A stretch of DNA of 64,000 nt from CAYMZZ01 sp046297935 (GCA_046297935.1 JBKBHA010000004.1:1-64000), one strand, 5' to 3'; positions 17,279-26,239 are shown, numbered from the stretch's first letter. Notes: a model not told the origin generated them from the sequence alone. A program made the numbers and translations.

Positions 17279-18489
17279 AAAACATTGTTACCAGTTTAGT
17301 TTTGATTTCTCTTTTCGGCATTGCTCAGTTTCAGCAGGCTTCTGCGCAATCGGGCGATCGAAGTATGCGCAAACTGATCCGCGAAAATTTGACCTTTGCG
17401 GCCAGCCAATACAAGTTGTTGGCAAGGAACACGCCCGCTGATGTGATGCCCAGGAATTTTGATGAGAAAAAACAACAACTGGTGACTTCGGCAACCAGTT
17501 GGTGGACCAGTGGTTTCTTTCCTGGAAGTTTGTGGATGATTTACGACTACACCGGCGATACCGCCATTCGCGCGGAAGCAGAACGACGTTTGTTGATACT
17601 GGAAAAAGAGAAATATCATAGCACCGATCATGATCTGGGCTTTATGATTTTCTGCAGTTTTGGAAATGCATTTCGAATTACACGTGAAGAAAAATATAAG
17701 GAACCCATCTTCACAGCGTCGGAAACCTTGATCCTACGATACCGTCCCGGCATTCGTTCCATTCAATCCTGGGATTCGAGCGGCAATTTTCGATGTCCCG
17801 TAATTATCGATAACCTGATGAATCTCGAAATGCTTTGCTGGACCAGCGACCAGCAACGAGAGCCCAGGTATAAAGTCATTGCAATAGCACATGCCAATAC
17901 TACCATGCGCAATCATTACCGTCCGGATTTCAGCGCCTATCATGTGGTGGACTATGATCTGGCCAGCAAACAGGTGCGAGCGAAGCTTACCGCACAGGGT
18001 GCTGCCCCTGAATCTGCCTGGGCCCGCGGGCAGAGCTGGGGTTTGTATGGCTTTACCATGATGTTTCGTTCGACAGGCGACAGCGCCTACCTGCAGCAGG
18101 CCCGGAATATTGCTCAGTTTCTAATTAATCACCCACGTTTACCAGCCGATAAAGTTCCCTACTGGGATTACGACGCCAAAGATATTCCGAATACCTATCG
18201 TGATGTTTCTGCTGCTACTATCATGGCGTCAGCGCTACTTGAGTTGGCACGATTCGTAGATGAAAAAGAAGGGAAGGAATACCTGAATACGGCACGCATC
18301 ATACTGAAGTCGGTATCAGGCAAAAAATATCGATCCGCAAAGGGGGGCAACGGTGGATTCTTGCTTCGCCACAGCGTGGGTGCTATTCCCTACAATTCAG
18401 AAGTGGATGTATCACTAACCTATGCGGATTATTATTTCATCGAAGCTTTACTGCGATACCAACGCTGGTATATTGACAGGCAGGATTAA
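17275..18489 (+). CDS. GH88 unsaturated glucuronyl/galacturonyl hydrolase
   Basis: This 404-aa protein has a signal peptide ending at ASAQ near residue 25. It belongs to GH88, whose members hydrate the double bond of 4,5-unsaturated uronic acids left by polysaccharide lyases. Signature segments are SWWTSGFFPGSLW, the DNLMNLEML segment with its conserved Asp (about residue 178), HVVDYDL and the strongly conserved SAWARGQSWGLYGF. The presence of a GH88 implies that the target glycan contains uronic acid as well as fucose, or that a lyase acts elsewhere. Its TAA overlaps the stop of the convergent enoyl-CoA hydratase gene. Confidence 0.93.
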   Translation: MKNIVTSLVLISLFGIAQFQQASAQSGDRSMRKLIRENLTFAASQYKLLARNTPADVMPRNFDEKKQQLVTSATSWWTSGFFPGSLWMIYDYTGDTAIRAEAERRLLILEKEKYHSTDHDLGFMIFCSFGNAFRITREEKYKEPIFTASETLILRYRPGIRSIQSWDSSGNFRCPVIIDNLMNLEMLCWTSDQQREPRYKVIAIAHANTTMRNHYRPDFSAYHVVDYDLASKQVRAKLTAQGAAPESAWARGQSWGLYGFTMMFRSTGDSAYLQQARNIAQFLINHPRLPADKVPYWDYDAKDIPNTYRDVSAATIMASALLELARFVDEKEGKEYLNTARIILKSVSGKKYRSAKGGNGGFLLRHSVGAIPYNSEVDVSLTYADYYFIEALLRYQRWYIDRQD

Positions 18490-19256
18490 AAGGCAGGCTT
18501 TCGTTTTTCCAAAAATGCTGTAACACCCTCTTTCATTTCATCCGTTCCAAAACACTCTCCAAACAATTTTATTTCTTCGGTATATCCATCTCTACCATCT
18601 TCAAAGTACGCGTTAACGGCTGCAATTACTTTTGCAACGGCATTCGGCCCCTTGGAAAGTATGGTAAGCATAAGTTCATTCGACTTTTGGATCAACTGGT
18701 CGGGTGGCACTACTTCGTTTACCAGCCCTAATCGGTGCGCCTCCTGTGCGTCAATCATGTTAGCGCTCATCATCAGTTCAAGCGCTTTTCCTTTTCCCAG
18801 CAGTTGAGTGAGGCGTTGTGTGCCACCGTATCCCGGAATAAGGCCGAGATTGACCTCCGGCTGTCCGAATCGGGCATTGTCGGCAGCTATTCTTAAATGG
18901 CATGCCATCGCAAGTTCGCAACCGCCACCAAGCGCAAAGCCATTCACAGCTGCCAGAAAAGGTTTCGGACTTCTTTCAATCTTATTAAACAGTTTATCCT
19001 GCCCAACTGCAGCGAGCTGGGTGCCTGCATTGGCATCCATGCTCAAGAATTCAGTAATGTCGGCGCCAGCTACAAAGGATTTTGGTCCGGATCCTGTGAT
19101 GATTGCTCCCCCGATGTTTACATCTGTTATCACATCGTCCACTACATGGCTCAATTCATCGATCACCGTTTTGTTGAGTGCATTCAATTTCTCCGGACGG
19201 TTGATAGTAACGTAGCAAATGCGTTGTTGTTTCTCTATCAAAAGGGTATGATACAT
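18486..19256 (-). CDS. Enoyl-CoA hydratase/isomerase family protein
   Basis: This crotonase-fold enzyme of about 256 aa probably hydrates short-chain enoyl-CoA such as crotonyl-CoA. The start at MYHTLLIEKQQ is preferred over an upstream ATG because family members begin there. A TATTTTTG box (19270-19277) ends only 13 bp before it, so the leader would be very short. The oxyanion-hole segments AGADITEF and GFALGGGCELAMA are present. So are both catalytic glutamates, in GGCELA and in FGQPEVNLGLIPG. The stop codon overlaps that of the convergent GH88 gene by 3 bp. No other fatty-acid genes are adjacent. Confidence 0.92.
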   Translation of the reverse strand: MYHTLLIEKQQRICYVTINRPEKLNALNKTVIDELSHVVDDVITDVNIGGAIITGSGPKSFVAGADITEFLSMDANAGTQLAAVGQDKLFNKIERSPKPFLAAVNGFALGGGCELAMACHLRIAADNARFGQPEVNLGLIPGYGGTQRLTQLLGKGKALELMMSANMIDAQEAHRLGLVNEVVPPDQLIQKSNELMLTILSKGPNAVAKVIAAVNAYFEDGRDGYTEEIKLFGECFGTDEMKEGVTAFLEKRKPAF

Positions 19257-19310
19257 ACAATCGTTTTGGCAAAAATAAGATTTGTTAAAAGCGTTTTTCT
19301 GTAAAGGCAC

Positions 19311-19342
19311 AAAAAAAGCTGCATTCGTGTGATATGCAGCTT
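19311..19342 (-). terminator. Rho-independent terminator after the lipoprotein gene
   Basis: Read on the minus strand, a 9-bp stem AAGCTGCAT / ATGCAGCTT with a 9-nt loop is followed by a run of seven T. It lies 31 bp after the stop of the lipoprotein gene and separates it from the enoyl-CoA hydratase gene. Confidence 0.75.
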
Positions 19343-19373
19343 ATTAACCGTCCACGTTAATCAGTTGGTCCTG

Positions 19374-19868
19374 TTAGGGTATATCTATCGCCCTTATGGT
19401 AAGGGTATTAGTAATTTTTCCAGTTCCAAATTTATCCCAAAACACTACTTTCACTTCATAAAGTTCTTCCCATTTCATGGGTTCCCCTGTGAATATCGAG
19501 CAGCGGAGTTGTTTTGCCTCTGCCGGATCCAGCTGATCTTTGCCCTCAAAAATATCAGCTCGATCAAGCAGCACCTTACCGTTCTGTTCTTTGATCAACA
19601 GGCTACAGCCGATTGATACCTTACCATTTTTTTCTGTAAGCCCGGTTACGTTATCGTTGATAATCTGAAAGGATTCTCCGATGGGTATATCGTTGTGTTG
19701 CAGCCGTTCACCGTTCATCACGACAAAACTGCGTGCAGGTTTCAGCTTTTGATATTCTGTGGTCATACCGGTTCCGGCATCTGTAAGGGTAGTCGTTACT
19801 ACTATTTCATTGCAGGAGGTCAACACACACGCAATGGGTATGAGCAGGCACAGGAGTAGATATCTCAT
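19374..19868 (-). CDS. Unknown 164-aa lipoprotein
   Basis: The leader MRYLLLCLLIPIACVLTSC has a lipobox (VLTS-C19). The mature part is mostly predicted beta strand, with a long stretch of alternating polar and hydrophobic residues and one internal Cys pair candidate (GCSLLIK and RCSIFTG). No family is recognised. It starts 13 bp after the B12-binding-domain gene and probably shares its transcript. A terminator follows. Confidence 0.75.
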   Translation of the reverse strand: MRYLLLCLLIPIACVLTSCNEIVVTTTLTDAGTGMTTEYQKLKPARSFVVMNGERLQHNDIPIGESFQIINDNVTGLTEKNGKVSIGCSLLIKEQNGKVLLDRADIFEGKDQLDPAEAKQLRCSIFTGEPMKWEELYEVKVVFWDKFGTGKITNTLTIRAIDIP

Positions 19869-19881
19869 AACAATAAAATCT

Positions 19882-20289
19882 TCAGAAATGTCGCTTTTGC
19901 GCTACTTGCTGACGGATATATTCTGCAATTTCCTGAGTGGAAGTACCCGGCGCAAACAATTTGCCTACGCCCAACTGTTGCAGTTCTTTCATGTCGTCGT
20001 CGGGAATAATTCCTCCGCCCGTAAGCAATACGTCATCCAGCCCTTTCTCTTTCATTAATGCAATCAGTTTGGGAAACACGGTCATGTGCGCTCCCGACAA
20101 AATGCTGATGCCTATAGCGTCCACATCTTCCTGCAACGCGGCATTAACTACCATTTCCGGGGTTTGTCTTAATCCGGTATAAATTACTTCCATGCCAGCA
20201 TCGCGAAGTGCCGTTGCAATTACTTTGGCGCCTCTGTCATGACCGTCGAGGCCAACCTTTGCTACCAGTACACGTATGGGGCGGGACAT
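19882..20289 (-). CDS. Stand-alone cobalamin-binding domain (methylmalonyl-CoA mutase C-terminal type)
   Basis: This 135-aa protein consists only of the B12-binding Rossmann-like domain of methylmalonyl-CoA mutase-type enzymes. The base-off/His-on signature is complete: D-x-H-x-x-G in VGLDGHDRGAK (H18), S-x-L in GISILSGAHM and G-G in LLTGGGIIP. It could be the small subunit of a split mutase (methylmalonyl-, ethylmalonyl- or isobutyryl-CoA type) whose catalytic subunit lies elsewhere, or a B12 carrier. No mutase or MeaB-like GTPase gene is in the window. It lies 46 bp after gltX. Confidence 0.9.
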   Translation of the reverse strand: MSRPIRVLVAKVGLDGHDRGAKVIATALRDAGMEVIYTGLRQTPEMVVNAALQEDVDAIGISILSGAHMTVFPKLIALMKEKGLDDVLLTGGGIIPDDDMKELQQLGVGKLFAPGTSTQEIAEYIRQQVAQKRHF

Positions 20290-20300
20290 GGGAATAGAGT

Positions 20301-20328
20301 CGTTTAGTTGTTGAGTTGTTTATTTGGG
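20301..20328. repeat. Short block of TTGTT-type 8-bp repeats
   Basis: Three units (GTTTAGTT GTTGAGTT GTTTATTT) of the 8-bp repeat seen at larger scale near 28.2, 53.9 and 61.7 kb. It sits in the gap between gltX and the B12-binding-domain gene. Confidence 0.7.
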
Positions 20329-20335
20329 AACTTAC

Positions 20336-21859
20336 TTATTTTATAGCCAACAAGCCTTTTTCAATTCGATCGATAGTGTCTTTGCGTCCAATCTTTTCTG
20401 CAATGTCAAACACATGTGGGCCAAATTTGCCGCCAACCAGCATGATCCGTAAAGGAAGCATCACTTCGCCTGGTTTAATTTGATTGACGGCAGCAATCTC
20501 TTTGCAGGTTGCTTCGAGATCAGGCGCGACCCAGCCGGGCAACACCTGATAGGCACGGATCAGTTCAGCAAAGAACAAGGCTTTAGTATCATTCCATTTG
20601 GGTCTAATTGCATCGATGTCGAGCAGTTGCGGTGCTTCAAAGAAGAATTTTGTCTGCTCCACAAATTCCGGCAGCAATTGTACCCGCTCTTTCACCATAT
20701 CAATTACATCGGCCAGTATCTGGTCATCGGGAATCGCTACTGCTGCCCGTTGCAACAAAGGTTTTACTTCAGTTAATAGCTCAGAACCCTTTTTCCTGCG
20801 AATCCATTCCTGGTTGAACCAGCGGGCTTTTTCATAATCAAATTTTGCGCCCGCGCTATGCACTCTTTCCATTGAGAATCGGTCAATCAATTCTTCGAGA
20901 CTGAATAATTCCTGATCTGTGCCATCGTTCCAACCCAGCAGTGCCAGAAAATTAATAAAGGCTTCAGGCAAAAATCCTTTTTCGCGAAATCCTTCTGCCG
21001 TTTGCCCGGTTCGCGGATCCGACCAGTTCATAGCAAAAACGGGGAATCCGTACTTTTCGCCATCTCGTTTGCTGAGTTTACCTTGTGGGCCAAGGATGAG
21101 GGGTAAATGAGCCCATTGTGGCATTTCCTCCAGACCGAAGAGATATTTCCAAAGCAATACGTGCACCGGTGCGCTGGGCAACCATTCTTCGCCGCGGAAA
21201 GCATGGGTGATTTGCATGAGGTAATCATCCACTACCACGGCCAGGTGGTAGGTTGGCATTCCGTCTGCTTTCATCAATACTTTGTCATCCACCAGTGAAG
21301 AATCAAAACTCACTTCGCCACGAATCATGTCGGTTAAGCTGATGGTTTCTGCCTCAGGCATCAGTATCCTGATAACATGCGGCACCCCCTGGTCAAGCAG
21401 GCCCTGAATTTCTGTTGCCGACATTGTCAGCGAGTTGCGCATCATGTTTCGGGTATGCCGGTCGTACTGTGGCGATGGCTGGGATTCGGTGCGGAATTTC
21501 TCCCGCATCTGATCCAGTTCCGCAGGGGTATCAAAGGCGTAGTATGCTTTGCCATCTTTAATCAGTTGTTCTGCATACTGTCGATACAATGGTTTTCTTT
21601 CGCTTTGGCGATAGGGGCCAAACATGCCAGGCTTCATAGGACTTTCGTCCGGCTCGAGTCCGCACCATTTCAGACACTGAAAAATATACTCTTCTGCACC
21701 GGGTACATACCGGCTCTGATCAGTATCCTCTATACGCAGAATAAACTCGCCTTTGTGATGCCGGGCAAAAAGATAATTATATAAAATGGTACGTACACCA
21801 CCAAGGTGGAGTCCACCGGTTGGGCTTGGTGCAAAACGAACGCGAACCTTACGACTCAT
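20336..21859 (-). CDS. gltX: Glutamate--tRNA ligase
   Basis: This 507-aa class I aminoacyl-tRNA synthetase charges tRNA-Glu. The HIGH motif appears as SPTGGLHLGGVRT at residues 13-25, and the KMSKS loop as GKLSKRDG near residue 262. The anticodon-binding domain occupies the last third. The start MSRKVRVRFAPSPTG is chosen because a TATCTTTG promoter box lies immediately upstream; an earlier in-frame ATG would place about 28 unrelated residues in front of the catalytic core. Length and order match bacterial GluRS. Confidence 0.97.
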   Translation of the reverse strand: MSRKVRVRFAPSPTGGLHLGGVRTILYNYLFARHHKGEFILRIEDTDQSRYVPGAEEYIFQCLKWCGLEPDESPMKPGMFGPYRQSERKPLYRQYAEQLIKDGKAYYAFDTPAELDQMREKFRTESQPSPQYDRHTRNMMRNSLTMSATEIQGLLDQGVPHVIRILMPEAETISLTDMIRGEVSFDSSLVDDKVLMKADGMPTYHLAVVVDDYLMQITHAFRGEEWLPSAPVHVLLWKYLFGLEEMPQWAHLPLILGPQGKLSKRDGEKYGFPVFAMNWSDPRTGQTAEGFREKGFLPEAFINFLALLGWNDGTDQELFSLEELIDRFSMERVHSAGAKFDYEKARWFNQEWIRRKKGSELLTEVKPLLQRAAVAIPDDQILADVIDMVKERVQLLPEFVEQTKFFFEAPQLLDIDAIRPKWNDTKALFFAELIRAYQVLPGWVAPDLEATCKEIAAVNQIKPGEVMLPLRIMLVGGKFGPHVFDIAEKIGRKDTIDRIEKGLLAIK

Positions 21860-21865
21860 ATACGG

Positions 21866-21873
21866 CAAAGATA
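21866..21873 (-). promoter_or_regulatory. gltX promoter -7 box (TATCTTTG)
   Basis: TATCTTTG on the minus strand matches the Bacteroidota -7 consensus TAnnTTTG and is followed by GCCG. It ends 6 bp before the gltX ATG, so the transcript would be nearly leaderless. No TTTG is seen at the expected -33 distance. Confidence 0.5.
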
Positions 21874-21987
21874 AGCAAGTGCTAATATGTGTTCGGGTTT
21901 TCAGGCGTGGCTTTGTGGAACCAACTGTTCGCACGGTATACATCGTATCTTCGAGCAGCTAGATTAGCAACAATCAAAACCGGAATA

Positions 21988-22632
21988 TTGACTCCATACC
22001 TGGTTCATACGCCTGCCTGGTTGAAATGGCTTTATCCGTCTTTCTGCTGGCAAATGCCCGCAGCGGAAAAAAAGATTTATCTCAGTTTTGACGATGGACC
22101 GCATCCTGATGTTACCCCATTTGTACTCGATCAACTTGCCCGCTACCAGGCCAAAGCAAGCTTTTTTTGCATTGGCAAAAATGTGGAAATGGAACCGCTT
22201 ATTTATGAACGAATAAAAAAGGAGGGCCACAGTATTGGCAATCATACCTACTCACACAAAAACGGTTGGAAGAGCGACAACAAAACTTACCTGGCTGATG
22301 TGCAACAGGCACATCGGATAATTGACAGCAATCTGTTCAGGCCACCTTACGGAAGAATTACTCGTTTTCAGGCTGCATGCGTTCGCGAAATATTAGGAGC
22401 CAGAACGCAGATCATAATGTGGACGCTGTTAAGCGCCGATTTTGATCAACAATTAAGTGGTGAGCAATGCCTGGAACATGTGGTACGTTATGCCCGGCCG
22501 GGATCCATCATCGTGATGCACGACAGCCAAAAAGCCTGGCTTCGTTTACAATATGCATTGCCAAGAATGCTACAGTACTTTGATCAGAAAGGCTGGGAGA
22601 TGGCTGCAATTGCCGCGAATGTGGAAAAATAA
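21988..22632 (+). CDS. Polysaccharide deacetylase (NodB/CE4 family)
   Basis: This is a CE4 deacetylase of about 214 aa acting on N-acetylated (or O-acetylated) polysaccharide or peptidoglycan. The NodB motifs are complete: SFDDGPHPD (catalytic and metal Asp), the metal-binding HTYSH in SIGNHTYSHKNG, FRPPYGR and the final MHDS. The TTG at LTPYLVHTPAWLKWLYPS is preferred; an ATG 33 codons upstream would add an unrelated extension. No signal peptide is seen, although the region before the domain is hydrophobic. A terminator follows. Confidence 0.88.
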   Translation: MTPYLVHTPAWLKWLYPSFCWQMPAAEKKIYLSFDDGPHPDVTPFVLDQLARYQAKASFFCIGKNVEMEPLIYERIKKEGHSIGNHTYSHKNGWKSDNKTYLADVQQAHRIIDSNLFRPPYGRITRFQAACVREILGARTQIIMWTLLSADFDQQLSGEQCLEHVVRYARPGSIIVMHDSQKAWLRLQYALPRMLQYFDQKGWEMAAIAANVEK

Positions 22633-22699
22633 TTACTGAAGTAAAAAGGGCTATCTATAACTCACTGAAAATAAGACAGGAACCTCCTAAAAAAATTTA

Positions 22700-22729
22700 G
22701 GGCCTGGGTAGAAACCCTGGCCCGTTTTT
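22700..22729 (+). terminator. Rho-independent terminator
   Basis: GGGCCTGGG and CCCTGGCCC form a 9-bp stem with one T:T mismatch and a TAGAAA loop, followed by GTTTTTA. It ends the polysaccharide deacetylase transcript 68 bp after its stop. Confidence 0.75.
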
Positions 22730-22850
22730 AATCCGTACCCTATGAAAACTGGTTTAAAGGTAGAATATTTTTTCATTTATGCAAACATTTTTCCAATTGT
22801 TTGTGCAGCGTTTTTTAAATTTTTGCGTCCCGGCTGCCGACCTTTGCGGC

Positions 22851-23621
22851 ATGATGAAGTTGATCGACTCTCACTGCCATCTTTACTCCAATCAGTTTGG
22901 TTCCGACCGTGCTCAGGCCCTCGAACGGGCCATTGCAGCCGGTGTTGGACAGATTTTGCTGCCAGCGATCGATAGTGAAACCCACGACGAGATGTTGAAA
23001 CTGGAGGCTGAATTTCCGCATAACTGTTTGGCAATGATGGGGGTACATCCATGTTCTATCCAGGCTGATCCCGGGCCTGAACTGGCCATTGCGGAGGGCT
23101 GGCTAGGCAGACGAAAGTTTGTAGCCGTTGGGGAGATCGGACTCGATTTTTACTGGGATCTCAGCTTTGTTGAACAGCAATACCTGGCTTTCAGGAGGCA
23201 AATTGAATGGGCTGTCGATTACAACATTCCAATCGTGATCCATTCCCGAAATTCGACCATGGAATGCATTGAAGTGGTAAAAGAGTACCTGCCACGGGGC
23301 GTTCGCGGCGTATTTCACTGTTTTTCGGGTACCGCCGAGGAAGCCAGGATGATCGTTGACATGGGGTTTTTTCTTGGTATCGGAGGGGTCGTTACTTTCA
23401 AAAATGGGGGTCTCGATCAGGCGCTGAAAAATATTCCAACGGAATGGATGATGCTGGAAACAGATGCCCCGTATCTGGCTCCGGTGCCTTATCGCGGCAA
23501 GCGGAATGAGCCTTCGTATATTCCTTTTATTGCGGATAAACTGGCGGAAATAAAAGGTTGCAGTCGCGAGGAAATAGCAAGGATAACCACTGCCAACGTT
23601 CAAAAATTATTCGCCCTCTAA
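22851..23621 (+). CDS. TatD family metal-dependent hydrolase/DNase
   Basis: This 256-aa TIM-barrel metallohydrolase belongs to the TatD family, whose members show 3'-5' exonuclease or AP endonuclease activity. Metal ligands are visible in DSHCHLY (residues 5-11), GEIGLDFYWD, IVIHSRNS, FHCFSG and ETDAPYLAP. The start MMKLIDSHCHL is the family start; an upstream frame of 24 residues is discarded. The gene is monocistronic and is followed 32 bp later by a tRNA. Confidence 0.93.
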   Translation: MMKLIDSHCHLYSNQFGSDRAQALERAIAAGVGQILLPAIDSETHDEMLKLEAEFPHNCLAMMGVHPCSIQADPGPELAIAEGWLGRRKFVAVGEIGLDFYWDLSFVEQQYLAFRRQIEWAVDYNIPIVIHSRNSTMECIEVVKEYLPRGVRGVFHCFSGTAEEARMIVDMGFFLGIGGVVTFKNGGLDQALKNIPTEWMMLETDAPYLAPVPYRGKRNEPSYIPFIADKLAEIKGCSREEIARITTANVQKLFAL

Positions 23622-23653
23622 GCAGTTAAAACGTATTTTTGCAACCCTTATTT

Positions 23654-23740
23654 GGAGACGTGTCCGAGTGGTTGAAGGAGCACGCCTGGAAAGTGTGTAT
23701 ACGGGAAACCGTATCGCGAGTTCGAATCTCGCCGTCTCCG
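23654..23740 (+). tRNA. tRNA-Ser(GGA)
   Basis: A full class II cloverleaf is present. The acceptor stem GGAGACG pairs with CGTCTCC, and the discriminator G is the serine identity base. The anticodon stem CACGC/GTGTG has a CTGGAAA loop with anticodon GGA (23688-23690), the variable arm is long, and the T loop is TTCGAATC. CCA is not encoded (GCC follows). Confidence 0.97.
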
Positions 23741-23804
23741 CCTTCAGTCGCTAAAGCGACCTTCGGTGGACAAAGTCTGCTGAAGTAGCGTAAGACAGAT
23801 TCGC

Positions 23805-23838
23805 CTGCCATCGCTTTAGTGATGGCAGTTTTTTTTTA
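23805..23838. terminator. Bidirectional-looking hairpin after tRNA-Ser
   Basis: CTGCCATCGC / GTGATGGCAG form a 10-bp stem with one G:T pair and a TTTA loop. Nine T follow on the plus strand, so it is a good terminator for the tRNA transcript. It also touches the end of the convergent unknown gene. A second small palindrome (GTCGCTAAAGCGAC) lies just after the tRNA. Confidence 0.8.
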
Positions 23839-24657
23839 TTTTCCTTTCCTCTCTCTGTATATTCTGTGTTGGGTGGAGAAGTTGATGTAAACTTTATATT
23901 GTTTGCCGGATTTTTCCCAATGCAGCCTAATCGCATCTGCTTCCGAATCAGGAACCTCAACGGTAAAGGTACCTTCAGTGCTTGAGCTATTATCGTAGGT
24001 GATATATTTCGAGCTAAACTTTTCCTTGAACGCTTTGCTCATTTCTGACCACCTGGCTACTGCTTCCGCCTGATCTTTTGAGACAAAAACAGTGTAATTA
24101 TAATAGCAGATCTCGTCCTTGCTATCGCCCAGATACTCGTAAGTACTAACAAAAGATGGCCCGACGGCCGTTTTTTTGGCCTGGTATCCGCTTCCGAATT
24201 TATTATTAAAGAGAAATGCAGATTCAGGGTTATATTGAATGAACTCTCGAATGCTGAGCCCGCTCTTGAATTTGTATTGTCTGCAAATTTCATCAACAAT
24301 CTGAATCTGTTCTTTCAATTCGGCCTGTGCTGCCATCTTTGCCGCATAAGTATTTTCTTCTTTGTATTCACCACTCAGCATGTTTACAAATACGGTAGTA
24401 GTATTGCTGCCAATGATCTTTACTTCCATTTGAATTTGTTTGTTGTTGAACGAAAAAATTATTTTGTAAGCGCCCGCGACAAGATTTTCGGCCGTCCATT
24501 TGTCCTGATTCTTTTGCAAATCATCGACGCCTTCAATAGCCGGCATTGTAATCTTGATTTGTATGGGAACAGAATGAATCACCAACGTGCCGGTTGGTAC
24601 ATCGGCTTTCTTGTCGGTTTCACCTGAGTTTCCCGTCTCCACAATCGAAACAACCAT
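23836..24657 (-). CDS. Unknown 273-aa protein with PEGA-like N-terminal region
   Basis: No family is firmly recognised. Residues 20-95 (GTLVIHSVPIQIKI...AGAYKIIFSF...EVKIIGSNTTTVFV) have the strand pattern of a PEGA-like carbohydrate or peptidoglycan-facing domain. Residues 96-160 are helical and charged. The C-terminal 110 residues are mixed, with YITYDNSSSTEGTFTVEVP near 225-245. No signal peptide or membrane helix is visible at this start; the first residues (MVVSIVETGNSGETDKK) are polar. It stands alone between a tRNA terminator and an AAA ATPase gene. Confidence 0.65.
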   Translation of the reverse strand: MVVSIVETGNSGETDKKADVPTGTLVIHSVPIQIKITMPAIEGVDDLQKNQDKWTAENLVAGAYKIIFSFNNKQIQMEVKIIGSNTTTVFVNMLSGEYKEENTYAAKMAAQAELKEQIQIVDEICRQYKFKSGLSIREFIQYNPESAFLFNNKFGSGYQAKKTAVGPSFVSTYEYLGDSKDEICYYNYTVFVSKDQAEAVARWSEMSKAFKEKFSSKYITYDNSSSTEGTFTVEVPDSEADAIRLHWEKSGKQYKVYINFSTQHRIYRERKGK

Positions 24658-24800
24658 TTTCTGAAAGGGCTCTACTTTGTACTCAAATACTTCGATTTAG
24701 ACAGGGAAAATAAGAATGTCGCGAAAAATAATAAAGAAATGATAAAGAGCGAAACTATTGGGCAGTTTCGTTATTGATATGATTGTTTAAACAACAACAT

Positions 24801-26237
24801 TCAGTTAAATAGATCTTCCATCCTCACTTCGTCCTGTACCTGCTCTTTGAAATAACTATTTCTTTTAATGCCAAAGGTGCTGATCATCGTGAGAAAAATA
24901 TTCTTGGTAGTTCGGGTTTGTTGTTGAAAGATTTCTTCTTTCCGAATCAGCTCGGCCGCATATTTTTTGTCAATGGCAAATGGGCCGGAGGTGAATTTTA
25001 TTTCGCAAATATTGATCGTATCATCGTCGCGGTCAAGTAGCAGATCAATTTGGGCACCGTGTTCACCCTTTTTTGGCGCATAGCGCCAGGTTGAAACCTC
25101 CGTCAGTGCTTTTATGCGTAGTGCATCGATGATTTGAGTGACATGTTTTTGACAAACGGCTTCAAAAGCAAATCCGCTCCAGCTGGTATACGATTGGCCC
25201 TTCGCCATTTTTTCCCAGGTGCCGGGTCCGCTGGCGCGGGTACGCTCTGCAAATTTCAGGTAAAAGAGGGAGTACTCGTCAGTTAGTCTGTACAGTGTAT
25301 CCCGGCTGTTTTTTTGAAAAGGAATATAATGCGCAATAAAGCCGGATTGCTCGAGTTCGTCAAACAAACGGGTGGTGCCGCCCCCATCGGTTAGTCTACA
25401 TGCTTTCAATAACTCCGGGCGTGTGAGGCCTTTTGCTTTTCCGGCTAATGCGCGCACAATTGATTCGTGTTGACTGGCGTTGCTGAATAAAGACTGATAC
25501 AGGTTTTTGAATTCGATCTTTAATAGCGCGTTGCTGGCAAAAAAAAGCCGATCTATGGCCTGCTGAACACTCTCGCCTTTTTGCAGTTGTTTGAGGTAAT
25601 GGGGCACGCCTCCCATGGCCATATAGAGTTGCAAAACCTGATAAGGTTTCATTTTCAGTCCGCGGCTATTCACGTATTCCATCGTTTCGCCCAGGGTGAA
25701 GGGCAACAGTTGCAGAGGCGATCGCGTAATGCGGTTATGTAAACCACCTTTACTGTTCACAATATGCCTGATCATCCATGAAGCAGCTGATCCGCACAGG
25801 ATTACTTTTAACTGGGGTTGGCGCGAAGCCCAGGTATTCCACCAGTGTTCAAACGTAGACAGGAAGCCGGATTTGGGTGTATGTATCCAGGGAAATTCGT
25901 CGAACAAAAGCACCACAGGCTGCCGGCTCGGCCTGTTTTTGAGGAAGCCGGTCAGAAAATCAAAGGCCTGTCCCCAGCCTGCCGGGATAGCGGGTGGAAT
26001 AGCTGAACCCATTGCCTCTTGCAGCGCCCTGCTGAAATTAGCGAGCTGCTCTGGCAATCCGGCTTCATATGCTCCGGTGAAGGAAAAAACCAACTGGCGC
26101 TCGAAGTAGTTGCGGATCAAAAAAGTTTTTCCAATACGCCGACGACCATACACCACAATCAACTCCGCTTCATTCGATTGAAGAACAGATCTGAGCAGCT
26201 TTTGTTCCTTATTGCGACCGATGATTTTTTCAGCCAT
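24801..26237 (-). CDS. AAA ATPase with C-terminal DUF234 nuclease-like domain
   Basis: This 478-aa protein belongs to the archaeal-type ATPase (COG1672) family. Walker A is GRRRIGKT near residue 31 and Walker B is VVLLFDEFPW near 107-116. The middle winged-helix-like part contains GLTRPELLKACRL at about 270. The C-terminal DUF234 region carries a PD-(D/E)xK-like pattern, GAQIDLLLDRDDDTINICEIKF at about 402-424, with an upstream Glu in FAFEAVCQKH. The family is widespread in archaea and anaerobic bacteria, of unknown role, and is sometimes found in defence or toxin-like contexts. The gene is isolated and has a striking duplicated inverted repeat in its promoter, which suggests autoregulation or control by a DNA-binding partner. 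Confidence 0.87.
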   Translation of the reverse strand: MAEKIIGRNKEQKLLRSVLQSNEAELIVVYGRRRIGKTFLIRNYFERQLVFSFTGAYEAGLPEQLANFSRALQEAMGSAIPPAIPAGWGQAFDFLTGFLKNRPSRQPVVLLFDEFPWIHTPKSGFLSTFEHWWNTWASRQPQLKVILCGSAASWMIRHIVNSKGGLHNRITRSPLQLLPFTLGETMEYVNSRGLKMKPYQVLQLYMAMGGVPHYLKQLQKGESVQQAIDRLFFASNALLKIEFKNLYQSLFSNASQHESIVRALAGKAKGLTRPELLKACRLTDGGGTTRLFDELEQSGFIAHYIPFQKNSRDTLYRLTDEYSLFYLKFAERTRASGPGTWEKMAKGQSYTSWSGFAFEAVCQKHVTQIIDALRIKALTEVSTWRYAPKKGEHGAQIDLLLDRDDDTINICEIKFTSGPFAIDKKYAAELIRKEEIFQQQTRTTKNIFLTMISTFGIKRNSYFKEQVQDEVRMEDLFN

Positions 26238-26239
26238 TT

